A model generated the notes under the pieces. The model worked only from the letters and a program-made list of their open reading frames with translations. It made no database searches and was not told the DNA's origin. Of a stretch of DNA of 64,000 nt, positions 1 through 8,664 are shown one piece after another. Source of the stretch: Aquabacterium sp. CECT 9606 (GTDB taxonomy: Bacteria; Pseudomonadota; Gammaproteobacteria; Burkholderiales; Burkholderiaceae_C); the NCBI RefSeq assembly GCF_918741295.1, contig NZ_CAKKNB010000002.1, positions 868,001 through 932,000 on the forward strand, read 5' to 3'. The first letter of the stretch is position 1. Every line of letters starts with the position of its first letter. Both the position numbers and the translations under genes were made by a program.

Positions 1-720
1 CGTGAGCGCGACCACGGCGGTGCGCGCGTCCGGGCGCAGCCGCAGGATCAGGTCATCGGGCATCTCGTGGCTGATCTCGACGCCAGCCAGGCCCCAGTTG
101 GCGCGGTGCTCTTCGCGCGGGTCGCACACGATCACCTCGAAGCCCAGGCTCAAGGCCATCTGGCACAAGAAGCGCGACAGGTCGCCGGCACCGATCACGA
201 TCAGGCGGTTCTGGGGGCCCAGGCAGGTGGTGAGCTGGGTGTCGGTGAGCCGGGGCACGCCATCGCGCCGGCCATCCCGTTGCACCGGGTGCAAGGTGAC
301 ATGGCCCGTGCGCAGGTCGAGCACGCGCTCGGTGCCCTGGCGTTGCTGGCAGGCCTGCAGCAGCGCCTCCAGGCGGCTGTGCGCGGCCACCCGTTCCAGC
401 ACCAGCTCGACCGTGCCGCCGCAGGGCAGGCCGAAGCGGTGGGCTTCATCGGCCGAGATGCCATAGCGCAGCACGGCGGGGGCCTCGGTGGCACAGGCCG
501 CTTGCACGCCGCCTTCGCGGATGCGGTGAATCAGGTCGTCTTCAATGCACCCCCCCGAGACGGAGCCCACGACCTCACCCCGGCCATTGATGGCCATGAG
601 CGAGCCGGGCGGCCTGGGCGAAGAACCCCAGGTGCGCGCCACGGTGACCAGCACCACCGGCAGGTCGGCGGTGTGCCAACGGAGCGCGGTCTGCAAGACC
701 AGGGTGTCGAGGTCTTCCAT
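1..720 (-). CDS. XdhC/CoxI family molybdenum-hydroxylase maturation protein (partial, 3' end outside window)
   Basis: The 240 visible codons run off the left edge. The N-terminal domain shows the family's Gly-Ser-x-Pro-Arg motif (residues 31-35) and a Gly-Ser-Val-Ser-Gly-Gly-Cys-Ile-Glu stretch near residue 52. The C-terminal half has a Rossmann-type VIGAGDLSRF segment. XdhC proteins bind the molybdenum cofactor and help its sulfuration and insertion into molybdenum hydroxylases; they are not part of the mature enzyme. It lies 24 bases after the stop of the molybdopterin subunit on the same strand, so it is most likely the third gene of that operon and serves that enzyme. The start is the ATG at 718-720. 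Family assignment is firm; the client enzyme is inferred from position. Confidence 0.88.
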   Translation of the reverse strand, partial: MEDLDTLVLQTALRWHTADLPVVLVTVARTWGSSPRPPGSLMAINGRGEVVGSVSGGCIEDDLIHRIREGGVQAACATEAPAVLRYGISADEAHRFGLPCGGTVELVLERVAAHSRLEALLQACQQRQGTERVLDLRTGHVTLHPVQRDGRRDGVPRLTDTQLTTCLGPQNRLIVIGAGDLSRFLCQMALSLGFEVIVCDPREEHRANWGLAGVEISHEMPDDLILRLRPDARTAVVALT

Positions 721-744
721 GGGTGGGCTTCCTTCAGGTGTGGA

Positions 745-2985
745 TCAAGCCAGGTTGAAGGGCAATTGGCGTACCGGCTTGCCAGTGAGCTTGGCAATGG
801 CGTTGGCGAAGGCCGGTGCCAAGGGGGGCAGGCCCGGTTCGCCCATGCCGGTGGGCGGATCGGCGCTGGGCACGGTGTGCACGGCCACCTCGGGCATGTC
901 GGTGATGCGGGGCACCGCGAAGTCGCCAAAGTTGCTTTGCTGCACCTCGCCATCCTTCAGGGTGATGGCGGCGCCTGGCAGGCACATGGACAAGCCCATC
1001 AGCGCGGCGCCTTGCACTTGCGCTTCCACGGTGCGCGGGTTCACGACCAGATTGCAGTGCACGCCCGCTGTCACGCGGTGCAGCACAGGGGTGCCCTTCT
1101 TGGCCGAGGCCTCGACCACGTAGGCCACCACGGACTCAAAAGACTCGTGCACCGCCACGCCCCAGGCGCGGCCCGCGGGCAAGCGCTTCTTGCCATAGCC
1201 GCTCTTGTCCACGGCCAGTTGCAAGGCGGCGCGGTGGCGCGGGTGCTTGTCGCCGAAGAGCGCCAGGCGGTAGGCCACCGGGTCTTGTTTGGTGGCCCGG
1301 GCGATCTCGTCGATCAGGGTCTCCATCACGAAGGCCGTGTGCGTGGAGCCCACGCTGCGCCACCACAGCACCGGCACGTTGACCTTGGGGTGGTGAACCG
1401 TCAGGCGCATGGGCAGGGCATAGGGATCGCGCATGCCTTCAACGGCGGTGGCGTCGATGCCGTTCTTGACCATGCCGCCTTCAAAGGGCGTGCCTGCGGT
1501 GATGGACTGGCCGACCAGGACGTGGTCCCAGGCCAGCACTCGGCCGCGCGCATCGAAGCCGATGCGGGCGCGGTGCAGGTGCATGGGGCGGTAGTAGCCG
1601 CCCTTGATGTCGTCTTCGCGGCTCCAGACCATGCGCACGGGCACGTTCAACCCGGCACCACGGGCCGCCTTGGCGATCTCGCAAGCCTCTACCACGTAGT
1701 CGCTGCTGCCCACGGCGCGTCGGCCAAAGCCACCGCCGGCCATCTGCACGTGCATGCTTACTTGCTCGGGCTTGAGGCCCAGCACGCGCGCCGCGGCGGC
1801 ACCATCCACGCCGGGGAACTGGGTGCCAATCCACAAATCCGCTTTGCCCTCGGACAACTGCACCGTGCAGTTCAAAGGCTCCATGGGCGCGTGCGCCAGG
1901 TAGGGGAAGATGAACTCCGCATCGATGCGCTTGGGCGCGGTGGCCAAGGGCGCCATGTCCGCGTCAAACTGGCGCGGGCCGGGCTGCTTGGCCAGCTCGC
2001 GGTACTGGGCCAGCTGTTTCTCGCTGTCGACCTTTTCCAACTTGGCGCTGTCCCACTGCACCTTGAGCGCATCGCGCCCCAGCTTGGCGGGCCAATAGCC
2101 ATCGGCCACCACGGCCACGCCTTCGGCGCCCCGGTCCAGCGGCACGCGCAACACGGCCTTCACGCCTTTGATGGCCCGGGCGGCGCTGTCGTCCAGCGAA
2201 GCGATGCGGGCGCCGAACACGGGCGGGTGCGCCACCACGGCCGTCAGTTGGCCAGGCAGGTGCGTGTCGATGCCAAAATCCTGGCGGCCACTGCTCTTGG
2301 CCTTGGCGTCCAGGCGGTTGGTGGGTTGGCCGATGAGGCGGAAGTCCTTGGGGTCTTTCAGCACGACCTTCTCGGGCACGGGCAGGGCCATGGCGGCCTC
2401 GGCCAACTCGCCATAGCCCAGCTTGAGCCCGCCGGGGCCGATCACGGTGCCCGATTGCGTGCGCAGGGTGGCCACGTCCACATGCCAGCGCGTGGCGGCA
2501 GCGCTGAGCAGCATGGCCCGCGCTCGCGCACCCAGCTCGCGGTATTGCGTGAAGCTGTGCTTGATGGAGTTGGAGCCACCGGTCAGGTGGATGCCCCACA
2601 TCGGGTCGACATAGGCCGGGTCACTGCTGCCATGGCGGCTGCGCACCAGGCTCCAGTCGGCATCGAGTTCTTCAGCCAGGATCATGGGCAGGGCCGTTTG
2701 CACGCCTTGCCCAAACTCCAGCCGGTTGATGGTGACGGTGACCTCGCCATTGGGCGCGATCTGCACAAAGGCCGAGGGCTGTTGGGTGGGCTTGAGGGCG
2801 CTGTCTGCGCTGGCCCCTTGGGCCAAGGCCAGGTGGGGAAAAGCACCCAGCGCCAGGCCACTCACGCCCGCCAGCTTCAGGAAGCTGCGGCGCGGCATGG
2901 TGGCCGCGTGGGCGTTGGGTTGGCTGCGGGCCAGCATGTGCTGCAGGGCACGGGGCATGTCTGGGTGATCGAGGTGGTTCAACAT
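745..2985 (-). CDS. Tat-exported molybdopterin-binding subunit of a xanthine dehydrogenase-family oxidoreductase
   Basis: This 746-residue protein resembles the large subunit of IorB-like (isoquinoline 1-oxidoreductase) and periplasmic aldehyde dehydrogenases, which hydroxylate or oxidise N-heterocycles or aldehydes using a molybdopterin-cytosine-dinucleotide cofactor. A twin-arginine signal (RRSFLK, residues 32-37) followed by a hydrophobic segment ending near ALAQ indicates folded export to the periplasm. A glycine-rich GGGFGRR cofactor motif lies near residues 416-422. The chosen ATG at 2983-2985 is preceded by AAGGAG; a longer frame upstream lacks a good ribosome-binding site. The 2Fe-2S partner ends 13 bases upstream. 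The substrate cannot be told from sequence. The subunit has no signal for its partner, so co-export by piggy-back on this Tat signal is the usual model. Confidence 0.9.
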   Translation of the reverse strand: MLNHLDHPDMPRALQHMLARSQPNAHAATMPRRSFLKLAGVSGLALGAFPHLALAQGASADSALKPTQQPSAFVQIAPNGEVTVTINRLEFGQGVQTALPMILAEELDADWSLVRSRHGSSDPAYVDPMWGIHLTGGSNSIKHSFTQYRELGARARAMLLSAAATRWHVDVATLRTQSGTVIGPGGLKLGYGELAEAAMALPVPEKVVLKDPKDFRLIGQPTNRLDAKAKSSGRQDFGIDTHLPGQLTAVVAHPPVFGARIASLDDSAARAIKGVKAVLRVPLDRGAEGVAVVADGYWPAKLGRDALKVQWDSAKLEKVDSEKQLAQYRELAKQPGPRQFDADMAPLATAPKRIDAEFIFPYLAHAPMEPLNCTVQLSEGKADLWIGTQFPGVDGAAAARVLGLKPEQVSMHVQMAGGGFGRRAVGSSDYVVEACEIAKAARGAGLNVPVRMVWSREDDIKGGYYRPMHLHRARIGFDARGRVLAWDHVLVGQSITAGTPFEGGMVKNGIDATAVEGMRDPYALPMRLTVHHPKVNVPVLWWRSVGSTHTAFVMETLIDEIARATKQDPVAYRLALFGDKHPRHRAALQLAVDKSGYGKKRLPAGRAWGVAVHESFESVVAYVVEASAKKGTPVLHRVTAGVHCNLVVNPRTVEAQVQGAALMGLSMCLPGAAITLKDGEVQQSNFGDFAVPRITDMPEVAVHTVPSADPPTGMGEPGLPPLAPAFANAIAKLTGKPVRQLPFNLA

Positions 2986-2998
2986 GGCGGCAGCTCCT

Positions 2999-3472
2999 TC
3001 AAGCCAGGGTGCGGGCGGCGTCGGCCACCGCGGCGCGGATGCGGGCATAGGTGCCACAGCGGCAGATGTTGCCGGCCATGGCCGCATCGATCTCGGCGGG
3101 CGTGGGCTGCTTGCCAGGGGCCAAGGATTTGAGGAAGGCGGTGGCGCTCATGATCTGACCACTCTGGCAGTAGCCGCACTGCGCCACATCGTGCTTGACC
3201 CAGGCCGCGTGCACGGCCGAGCCCACGCGGTCGCGGCCATCGGTCGTGGCCTCGATGGTGATGATCTTCTTGCCCTCGGCGGCAGAGATGGGGGTGATGC
3301 ACGAGCGGACCGCCTCGCCATCCAGGTGCACGGTGCAGGCGCCACACAAGGCCGCGCCACAACCGAACTTGGTGCCGGTCATGCCCAGCGTGTCGCGCAG
3401 GGCCCAGAGGATGGGGGTGCCAGGGTCGGTGTCGACCTTGTGTGTCTGGCCGTTGACGTTGAGCGTGCTCAT
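2999..3472 (-). CDS. (2Fe-2S)-binding subunit of the molybdenum hydroxylase
   Basis: At 157 residues this is the usual length for the small IorA/CoxS-type subunit. The N-terminal plant-ferredoxin-like cluster is ligated by Cys38, Cys43, Cys46 and Cys58. The C-terminal helical cluster is ligated by Cys99, Cys102, Cys137 and Cys139. Together they pass electrons from the molybdenum site to an external acceptor, often a c-type cytochrome in Tat-exported members. It is the first gene of the operon that continues with the molybdopterin subunit and XdhC. No FAD-binding subunit is nearby, which fits the two-subunit isoquinoline-oxidoreductase type. The protein has no signal peptide of its own. Confidence 0.93.
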   Translation of the reverse strand: MSTLNVNGQTHKVDTDPGTPILWALRDTLGMTGTKFGCGAALCGACTVHLDGEAVRSCITPISAAEGKKIITIEATTDGRDRVGSAVHAAWVKHDVAQCGYCQSGQIMSATAFLKSLAPGKQPTPAEIDAAMAGNICRCGTYARIRAAVADAARTLA

Positions 3473-3580
3473 GGGGTCCTCTCTCCTTAAGGTGGCTCAG
3501 TGTGCATGCCTGACCCGGCATGGGCTTGCCGTTTTTGGTGCTTGTGTTGCCTTTTTCAACGAGTCTTCGCCAAGGCGGGG

Positions 3581-3597
3581 CGCCCCCCAAGGGGGCG
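3581..3597. other. GC-rich hairpin between divergent genes
   Basis: A perfect 7-bp stem (CGCCCCC / GGGGGCG) with a 3-base loop lies between the divergently read 2Fe-2S subunit gene and the AraC regulator. No T-run follows, so it is not a standard terminator. It may be a regulatory structure or chance in GC-rich DNA. Confidence 0.35.
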
Positions 3598-3656
3598 GCT
3601 GTACAGTGCGCTGTCAGAAAGAACCGCATAAATACAACGTTCCTGAAAGGCTGGTC

Positions 3657-4544
3657 ATGACCGTTGAAGCCCTGGCCCATGCGCTGGGCCAGATTGCCCA
3701 AACCGATGGCAGTCACCCCACCGGCATCGCGTCGTTGTCGGTCTACCGCAGCAGTGTGAAAACCGAACCCCTGGCCTGTTTCTACGCCTTGGGTTTGGCC
3801 ATCCCGGCGCAGGGCAGCAAACAAGTGGCTTTTGGCGACCAGGTGTTTGCCTACGGCCCGGGCCAGTCCTTGTTGACCACGGTGGACCTGCCCGTGGTGG
3901 CCCACGTGACCCACGCCAGCCTGGCCCAGCCTTACCTGGGCCTGTTGCTGACGCTGGATGCGAGAGCGCTGTTGCAGTTGGCCTCCGAGATGGATCTGAC
4001 CCCTTTGTCCCGGGAGCCGGCACCTCGCGCGATCTCGCTGAGCACCTTGCCAGCCCCCATGCTCGAGGCCGTGACCAGGTTGGTCCAGTTGGTGAACGAG
4101 CCGCAGCACATGCCGCACCTCGCGCCGCTCATCCAGCAAGAGATCATGGTGCGCTTGCTGACTGGGCCGCATGGCCTTTACCTGCGGCACCTGTTGGCGG
4201 CGGGCTCGCCCAGTCACCAGATTGCGCGGGCCATGGCCTGGCTGAAGCAGAACTTCCGCCACGATGTGCGGATGGACGAGCTCGCGGCCACGGCCCACAT
4301 GAGTCCGTCAACCTTCCGGCAGCATTTCCGCGGCCTCACAGGCATGAGCCCTTTGCAATACCAAAAGCAATTGCGCTTGCAAGAGGCCCGGCACCTGATG
4401 TTGGACCAGGCGCTGGACGCAGGCACCACCGCCGCGCGCGTGGGCTATGAAAGCGCCTCGCAGTTCAGCCGCGATTACAGCCGCCTGTTTGGCGCACCGC
4501 CGCAGCGCGACGTCAAACGCCTGCGGCACGGGGTGCCCGGTTAA
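3657..4544 (+). CDS. AraC family transcriptional regulator (AraC_N type)
   Basis: This 295-residue protein has an N-terminal cupin-like AraC_N ligand domain (about residues 20-170; AVEE-type motifs are replaced here by VKTEPLACFYALGLAIPAQG) and a C-terminal pair of helix-turn-helix motifs (about 195-290; AWLKQNFRHDVRMDELA and ARVGYESASQFSRDYSRLFG). It is divergent from the molybdenum hydroxylase operon, so local regulation of that operon is likely by the common pattern for such pairs. The ATG at 3657 is preceded by GAAAGG; an open frame extends upstream to 3195 but overlaps the 2Fe-2S gene antisense and has no homology-like content. The stop codon overlaps that of the next gene on the other strand. 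Confidence 0.88.
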   Translation: MTVEALAHALGQIAQTDGSHPTGIASLSVYRSSVKTEPLACFYALGLAIPAQGSKQVAFGDQVFAYGPGQSLLTTVDLPVVAHVTHASLAQPYLGLLLTLDARALLQLASEMDLTPLSREPAPRAISLSTLPAPMLEAVTRLVQLVNEPQHMPHLAPLIQQEIMVRLLTGPHGLYLRHLLAAGSPSHQIARAMAWLKQNFRHDVRMDELAATAHMSPSTFRQHFRGLTGMSPLQYQKQLRLQEARHLMLDQALDAGTTAARVGYESASQFSRDYSRLFGAPPQRDVKRLRHGVPG

Positions 4545-5617
4545 GACTGCGCCTTGGCGCCGCGGCTTTCGCGCCATTCCGATGGTGTCAGGCCCGACCA
4601 CCTTCTGAAGGCGCGGTGAAAACTGTGCACCGATGAAAAGCCCAAGGCTTCGGCAATCTGCTTGAGGGGCAGCTTGCCCTCGGCCAGCAGGCGTTCGGCC
4701 GTCAGGCGCTGGCACTCCTGGGAGAGATCGGCGTGGGTCGTGTCCAGCGTGCTCAGGTGCCTGCGAAAGCTGCGCTCGCTCATGCCCAGGTGCTCGGCCG
4801 TTTCCGCCACGGTGGGCTGCTTTGGAAACGCGCTCAGCAACCAGGCGCGCACCGTGTCCGCCATGTCCGAGCCCGCCTTCATAGCGGCCAGTTGCGAGTC
4901 GGCTCGTGTTCTGGCCGCCATGTAGGCGACGGGGTCGTGGGTGGGCAGCTTCGTGTCCAGCAAAGCGGCGTTGAAGGTGATCGCACATTCCTTTTGACCA
5001 AAGCTCATGCGTTGGCCAAAGGTGGCTGCATAGCGGTGTTCATGCTCGGGCGCGGGCGTGTGCGGAAAAGTGACGTGGTGGATGTCAGCGTGGCTGGCGC
5101 CCGCGAAACGCAGCATCTGAATCGAGCTGGTGGCCACCTGCTCCAAGCGGAAGTGGCCGCTCAAGCCGTTTTGAACCGCGGGCTGCACCAACAGGCGGGC
5201 AGTGGCCCCGCTTTCCGCCAACTCGATTTCAGACCGATCCAGGGCCAGCACGGCAAAGCGGCGGATGTCATCGAGTATCTGCCGCAAGCTGGGCGTGGCC
5301 AGCACCAGCGGTGTGAGCACGCCATAGCGCATCAGCGCGATACTCTTGCCCGCCACCAGGCCGAAGGCGGTGTCGCCGGTTTCCTCGATCACGGCAGCCA
5401 TCAGGCGGTCAAACAGTTCCAAAGGCACCCAAGCACCTTCCTCTTGCAGATCGTCGGCTGATTCGATGCCACACCGCCGCAGGGCGGCACCGGAGTTGAA
5501 GCCTTCCACGTCGAGGACGTAGGCCAGTATTTTCAAATTGAGCGGGGAAAGTCGCATGAGGCACAGGGTGCTGGCAAGGTAGGCAGCAGTCTGGGGGTTT
5601 TCCATGCAGCAATGCAC
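4541..5617 (-). CDS. AraC family transcriptional regulator with arabinose-binding-like domain
   Basis: The protein has 358 residues. The N-terminal two-thirds match the layout of the Arabinose_bd domain found in OruR/ArgR-like AraC regulators. The C-terminal helix-turn-helix pair covers about residues 255-350 (TVAETAEHLGMSERSFRRHL and KQIAEALGFSSVHSFHRAFRRWSGLTP). It is divergent from the secreted CocE-type hydrolase 121 bases away and is a plausible regulator of it. Its stop codon shares bases with the stop of the convergent AraC gene (overlap 4541-4544). Internal ATG codons five and 21 residues in (MENPQ, MRLSPL) are alternative starts. Confidence 0.87.
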   Translation of the reverse strand: MHCCMENPQTAAYLASTLCLMRLSPLNLKILAYVLDVEGFNSGAALRRCGIESADDLQEEGAWVPLELFDRLMAAVIEETGDTAFGLVAGKSIALMRYGVLTPLVLATPSLRQILDDIRRFAVLALDRSEIELAESGATARLLVQPAVQNGLSGHFRLEQVATSSIQMLRFAGASHADIHHVTFPHTPAPEHEHRYAATFGQRMSFGQKECAITFNAALLDTKLPTHDPVAYMAARTRADSQLAAMKAGSDMADTVRAWLLSAFPKQPTVAETAEHLGMSERSFRRHLSTLDTTHADLSQECQRLTAERLLAEGKLPLKQIAEALGFSSVHSFHRAFRRWSGLTPSEWRESRGAKAQS

Positions 5618-5738
5618 AAATCACGGTCGGTGCTTTCCCTAGAACGGGCTGCTGATGGTTAATAAGTGGCCGATTCGGACAATGCCCGCGCTGCTGGTGG
5701 ACCCTAGGCTTGCTGGATCCAAACAGGAGACCTCCACC

Positions 5739-7790
5739 ATGCAACGATCCAACCAGGGCGTGCGCGCCTTCGCACTCAGCAGTCTGGCCGCCGTACTTCT
5801 CACCGCCGGGGTCACGAGCGCCCTGGCCGCCACCACGACCACCTTGGGCACGCGTGGCAGCCTCAGCCAGCCCAACCCCGCGGTCACGGCCAACGCCGCT
5901 GGCACCTGGAAGGATTACTCGCGCGCTGAAGAGTACGCCAAGGCCGTGACCTTGCCCTTGCAATTCATCACGATGAAGAATGGCCAGAAGCTGGCCGTGC
6001 TCGTCTCGGTGCCGGCCGATGGCAATGGCGTGCCAGTGCCCGGCGCGTTCCCGGCCGTGTTGACGCAAACCGCCTACCGCATTGACGTGGGCCAACTGCT
6101 GGGCGGCTTTGCCGTGACCGGCAACACGCTGCTGGTGGGCGGCAAAGACGAGTTCATGATCAAGCGCGGCTACATCTCGGTGGCCGTGGATGTGCTGGGC
6201 TCCGGCATGTCGGACGGCCAAGGTGCCTTGCTGGGCGCGGCGGAGCAGGCCGCCTATGGCGAAGCGGTCGAGTGGGTGACCAAGCAGCCTTGGTTCAACG
6301 GCAACCTGGGCCTGGCGGGCACGTCCTACCTGGGCATCACGAGTTTGCTGACCGCCGAGCAGCAAAACCCTGCGGTGAAGGCTGTGTTTGCCCAGGTGCC
6401 CATGGGTGATGCCTACCGAGGCACGGTGGGCGTGGGCGGTCTGCTCAATGCCCAGTTCATCAGCCTGTGGCTGCCCCTGACGCAGGCGCTGAGCGTGCAG
6501 AACGACATCGCCAAGAGCCTGCACCCCACCTTCGCCACGCAGATCGAAGCCGCCAACCAGGAACACATCGCCGCCATCGACAGCTGGTACCTGCCCACGG
6601 TCAACAACTCCCTGGCTGGCCTGACCGGCTACGCCACCGACGACGGCGATTTCTGGTCGACCCGTTCGCCTTTGGAAAAGGCCGCTGCCATCAAGGTGCC
6701 CACCTTCATCGTGGGTGGCTCGAACGACATCTTCCAGCGCGACGAGCCCCTGCTGTACGAGCAACTGAAGAGCAAGGTCACCACCAAGCTGCTGATCGTG
6801 CCGGGCGCGCACCTCCAGGCGGTCATGAGTGCTCAGAACGACGAGAACAACAGCACGGCCAATGGCGCACCGGCCACCAAGTTCCTGATGCTGCAGTGGT
6901 TTGACCAATACCTGCGCGGCATGAACGTGGGTGCGGCCTCGCTGCCCAACGTCACCCAGTACGTTGAGGGCTACGGCATTCTTGGCAAGCGTTTTGCCAG
7001 CACCACCGACTGGCCGCACCCCCAGGCCACGCCGCAGCGCTACTACCTGCGCGGCAACATGAAGTTGACCACCCAGGCGCCCTTGCTGCCTGAGGCCAGC
7101 CACACCATCGCCGAGCCCCAAGGCGCCGCGATCACCTACAACGTGAGCGACACCGGCAAGACCGTGCAGGCCAAGGTGACCCTGAACGATGGCAGCGATT
7201 GCTCATCCAGCTACGTGCAATGGTCGCTGGGCATGGGTGGCTTGCTGCCCAAGCTTTGCTACACCAACAGCAACACCGTCGAAAAAGAGCAAAAGGCGCT
7301 GATCTACCAGACCGCGCCACTGACCGAAGACATGTACATCAATGGCCCCATGCAGGCGGACATCTGGATGTCGGCCACGAACACCGAAGCGGCCGTGGCG
7401 GTTCGCATCGATGACGTGGATGTGTGGGGCAATGCCACGCCCATCTCGACCGGCCTGCAGTCCGCCAGCCACCGCGCGGTCGACACCAGCCGCTCGCGCT
7501 ACATCAATGGCGTGATGGTCCAGCCGTGGCACCCGTTCACCATGGCCGCCAAGCAGGCCGTGGTGCCCGGCCAGGCCATGCTGGTGCCGGTGGAGGTTTT
7601 CCCCGCCGCCGCACTGATCCGCAAGGGCCACAAGCTGCGCATCGCCATCAGCGCCAGCAACCAGGCGCAGGGCATCTGGCCCACGCCGCAGCAGCTCAAG
7701 GCCAATGGCAACGTGAGCACCATCTACAACGACCCCAGCCGGCCTTCCAGCCTGGTGTTGCCCTTGGTGCCCCGCAGCGTCTTGAAGTAA
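5739..7790 (+). CDS. secreted CocE/NonD family (X-Pro dipeptidyl-peptidase-like) hydrolase
   Basis: This 683-residue protein has a signal peptide (residues 1 to about 30, ending SALA). An alpha/beta-hydrolase domain carries the nucleophile motif GTSYLG with Ser196, as in cocaine esterase (GVSYLG). A helical cap follows, with a candidate catalytic histidine in PGAHL (His358). The C-terminal half is the jelly-roll X-Pro dipeptidyl-peptidase domain (about 440-680). Family members hydrolyse esters or N-terminal acyl amino acids; the substrate here is unknown. The start is set by AGGAGA eight bases before ATG 5739. The divergent AraC gene may regulate it. It ends facing grxC, where secB would normally be found in related genomes. 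Confidence 0.85.
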   Translation: MQRSNQGVRAFALSSLAAVLLTAGVTSALAATTTTLGTRGSLSQPNPAVTANAAGTWKDYSRAEEYAKAVTLPLQFITMKNGQKLAVLVSVPADGNGVPVPGAFPAVLTQTAYRIDVGQLLGGFAVTGNTLLVGGKDEFMIKRGYISVAVDVLGSGMSDGQGALLGAAEQAAYGEAVEWVTKQPWFNGNLGLAGTSYLGITSLLTAEQQNPAVKAVFAQVPMGDAYRGTVGVGGLLNAQFISLWLPLTQALSVQNDIAKSLHPTFATQIEAANQEHIAAIDSWYLPTVNNSLAGLTGYATDDGDFWSTRSPLEKAAAIKVPTFIVGGSNDIFQRDEPLLYEQLKSKVTTKLLIVPGAHLQAVMSAQNDENNSTANGAPATKFLMLQWFDQYLRGMNVGAASLPNVTQYVEGYGILGKRFASTTDWPHPQATPQRYYLRGNMKLTTQAPLLPEASHTIAEPQGAAITYNVSDTGKTVQAKVTLNDGSDCSSSYVQWSLGMGGLLPKLCYTNSNTVEKEQKALIYQTAPLTEDMYINGPMQADIWMSATNTEAAVAVRIDDVDVWGNATPISTGLQSASHRAVDTSRSRYINGVMVQPWHPFTMAAKQAVVPGQAMLVPVEVFPAAALIRKGHKLRIAISASNQAQGIWPTPQQLKANGNVSTIYNDPSRPSSLVLPLVPRSVLK

Positions 7791-7806
7791 ACGCTGTGTT
7801 GTGTGA

Positions 7807-7837
7807 CTTGCTGGGGGCGTTTCAGGCGCCCAGCAAG
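7807..7837. other. possible bidirectional stem-loop between convergent genes
   Basis: CTTGCTGGG and CCCAGCAAG can pair (9 bp) around the 3' end of grxC, 17 bases past the hydrolase stop. There is no T-run, so a role in ending transcription from either side is only a guess. Confidence 0.3.
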
Positions 7838-8079
7838 GGCATCAAGCCGCCGCGGTGGTCCAGGGCGATCAGGTCGTCGCAGCCGCCCACATGGGTGTCG
7901 CCGATGAAGATTTGAGGCACGGTGCGCTGGCCGGTGATCTGCATCATGTGCTGGCGCTGCACCGGGTCCTGGTCAACGCGGATTTCTTCGATGTTCTCGA
8001 CACCACGCTGTTTGAGCAGCATCTTGGCCCGGATGCAGTAGGGGCAGACCTGGGTGGTGTACATCTTGACGGCTTGCAT
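7822..8079 (-). CDS. grxC: glutaredoxin 3
   Basis: This 85-residue protein has the classic CPYC active site at residues 12-15, the cis-proline TVP segment (residues 53-55) and the GGCDDL glutathione-binding motif near 65-70. It reduces protein disulfides and glutathione mixed disulfides in the cytoplasm. It lies 98 bases downstream of the rhodanese gene on the same strand, a pairing also seen in Escherichia coli (yibN-grxC). The usual next gene, secB, is absent here. Length and motifs fit the family fully. Confidence 0.95.
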   Translation of the reverse strand: MQAVKMYTTQVCPYCIRAKMLLKQRGVENIEEIRVDQDPVQRQHMMQITGQRTVPQIFIGDTHVGGCDDLIALDHRGGLMPLLGA

Positions 8080-8177
8080 GGCGCGGCTCTGTTGAAGTTC
8101 AATCCAGGAGACATTGTCCTGCGCTTGGCATGACCGTCTCCTGTGTGGGGGCACCCGGCGGGCACCCCGGTGTGGCA

Positions 8178-8588
8178 TCAGGCCGCTTTGTCGACCGGCA
8201 GGTTGGCTTCGCGCCAGGCTTTCAGGCCGCCGGCCAACACCTGGGCTTTTTCGTAGCCCATGGTCTTGAGCTGGGCCACGGCCTTGGCGCTGCGCGCGCC
8301 CGTGGCGCACACCACCACCAAGGGGGTGGTTTTGTTGCCAGGCAGGCCTTTCACTTTGTCGGCCAGGGTGTCCAGGGGGATGTTCTTGGCGCCCACGACG
8401 TGGCCGGCGGCGAATTCGGCGGTGTCGCTCACGTCGATCACCTGCGCTTTTTCGCGGTTGATGAGCTGCACCGCATTGGCCGGGGTCAGGCCACCATTGG
8501 CACCGCCCTTGATCTGGGGCCACAACAGCAGGCCCCCGGAGGCCAAGGCTGCGACAAGCCAGTACCAGTTCTCAAGCAGATAGCTCAT
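8178..8588 (-). CDS. membrane-anchored rhodanese-like protein (YibN type)
   Basis: The protein has 136 residues: one N-terminal membrane segment (about 8-24) and a single rhodanese domain (about 35-132). The active-site cysteine is Cys94 in [10 protein letters not shown], so a sulfur-transfer or thiol function is possible. The domain faces the cytoplasm if the anchor follows the positive-inside rule. It shares its intergenic region with the divergent gpmA gene and precedes grxC, matching the yibN-grxC order of other proteobacteria. Confidence 0.9.
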   Translation of the reverse strand: MSYLLENWYWLVAALASGGLLLWPQIKGGANGGLTPANAVQLINREKAQVIDVSDTAEFAAGHVVGAKNIPLDTLADKVKGLPGNKTTPLVVVCATGARSAKAVAQLKTMGYEKAQVLAGGLKAWREANLPVDKAA

Positions 8589-8624
8589 GGAAAATCTTTC
8601 GTGTGGATGGCAAACGTGGGATTT

Positions 8625-8630
8625 TATAAT
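8625..8630 (+). promoter_or_regulatory. putative -10 element of the gpmA promoter
   Basis: A perfect TATAAT sits 34 bases before the gpmA start in the 76-base divergent spacer. The -35 position at 17 bases upstream (TGTGGA) is a poor match, so only the -10 box is well supported. Confidence 0.5.
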
Positions 8631-8664
8631 CTCCGACTCCCTTTACGCGACCGGACTTGAAGCC

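Noticed and set aside
67..3132. 1021-codon open frame on the plus strand
   Set aside because: It lies opposite the XdhC and molybdopterin subunit genes. Its amino acids (Gly, His, Arg, Gln rich) reflect the codon bias of the real genes read backwards.
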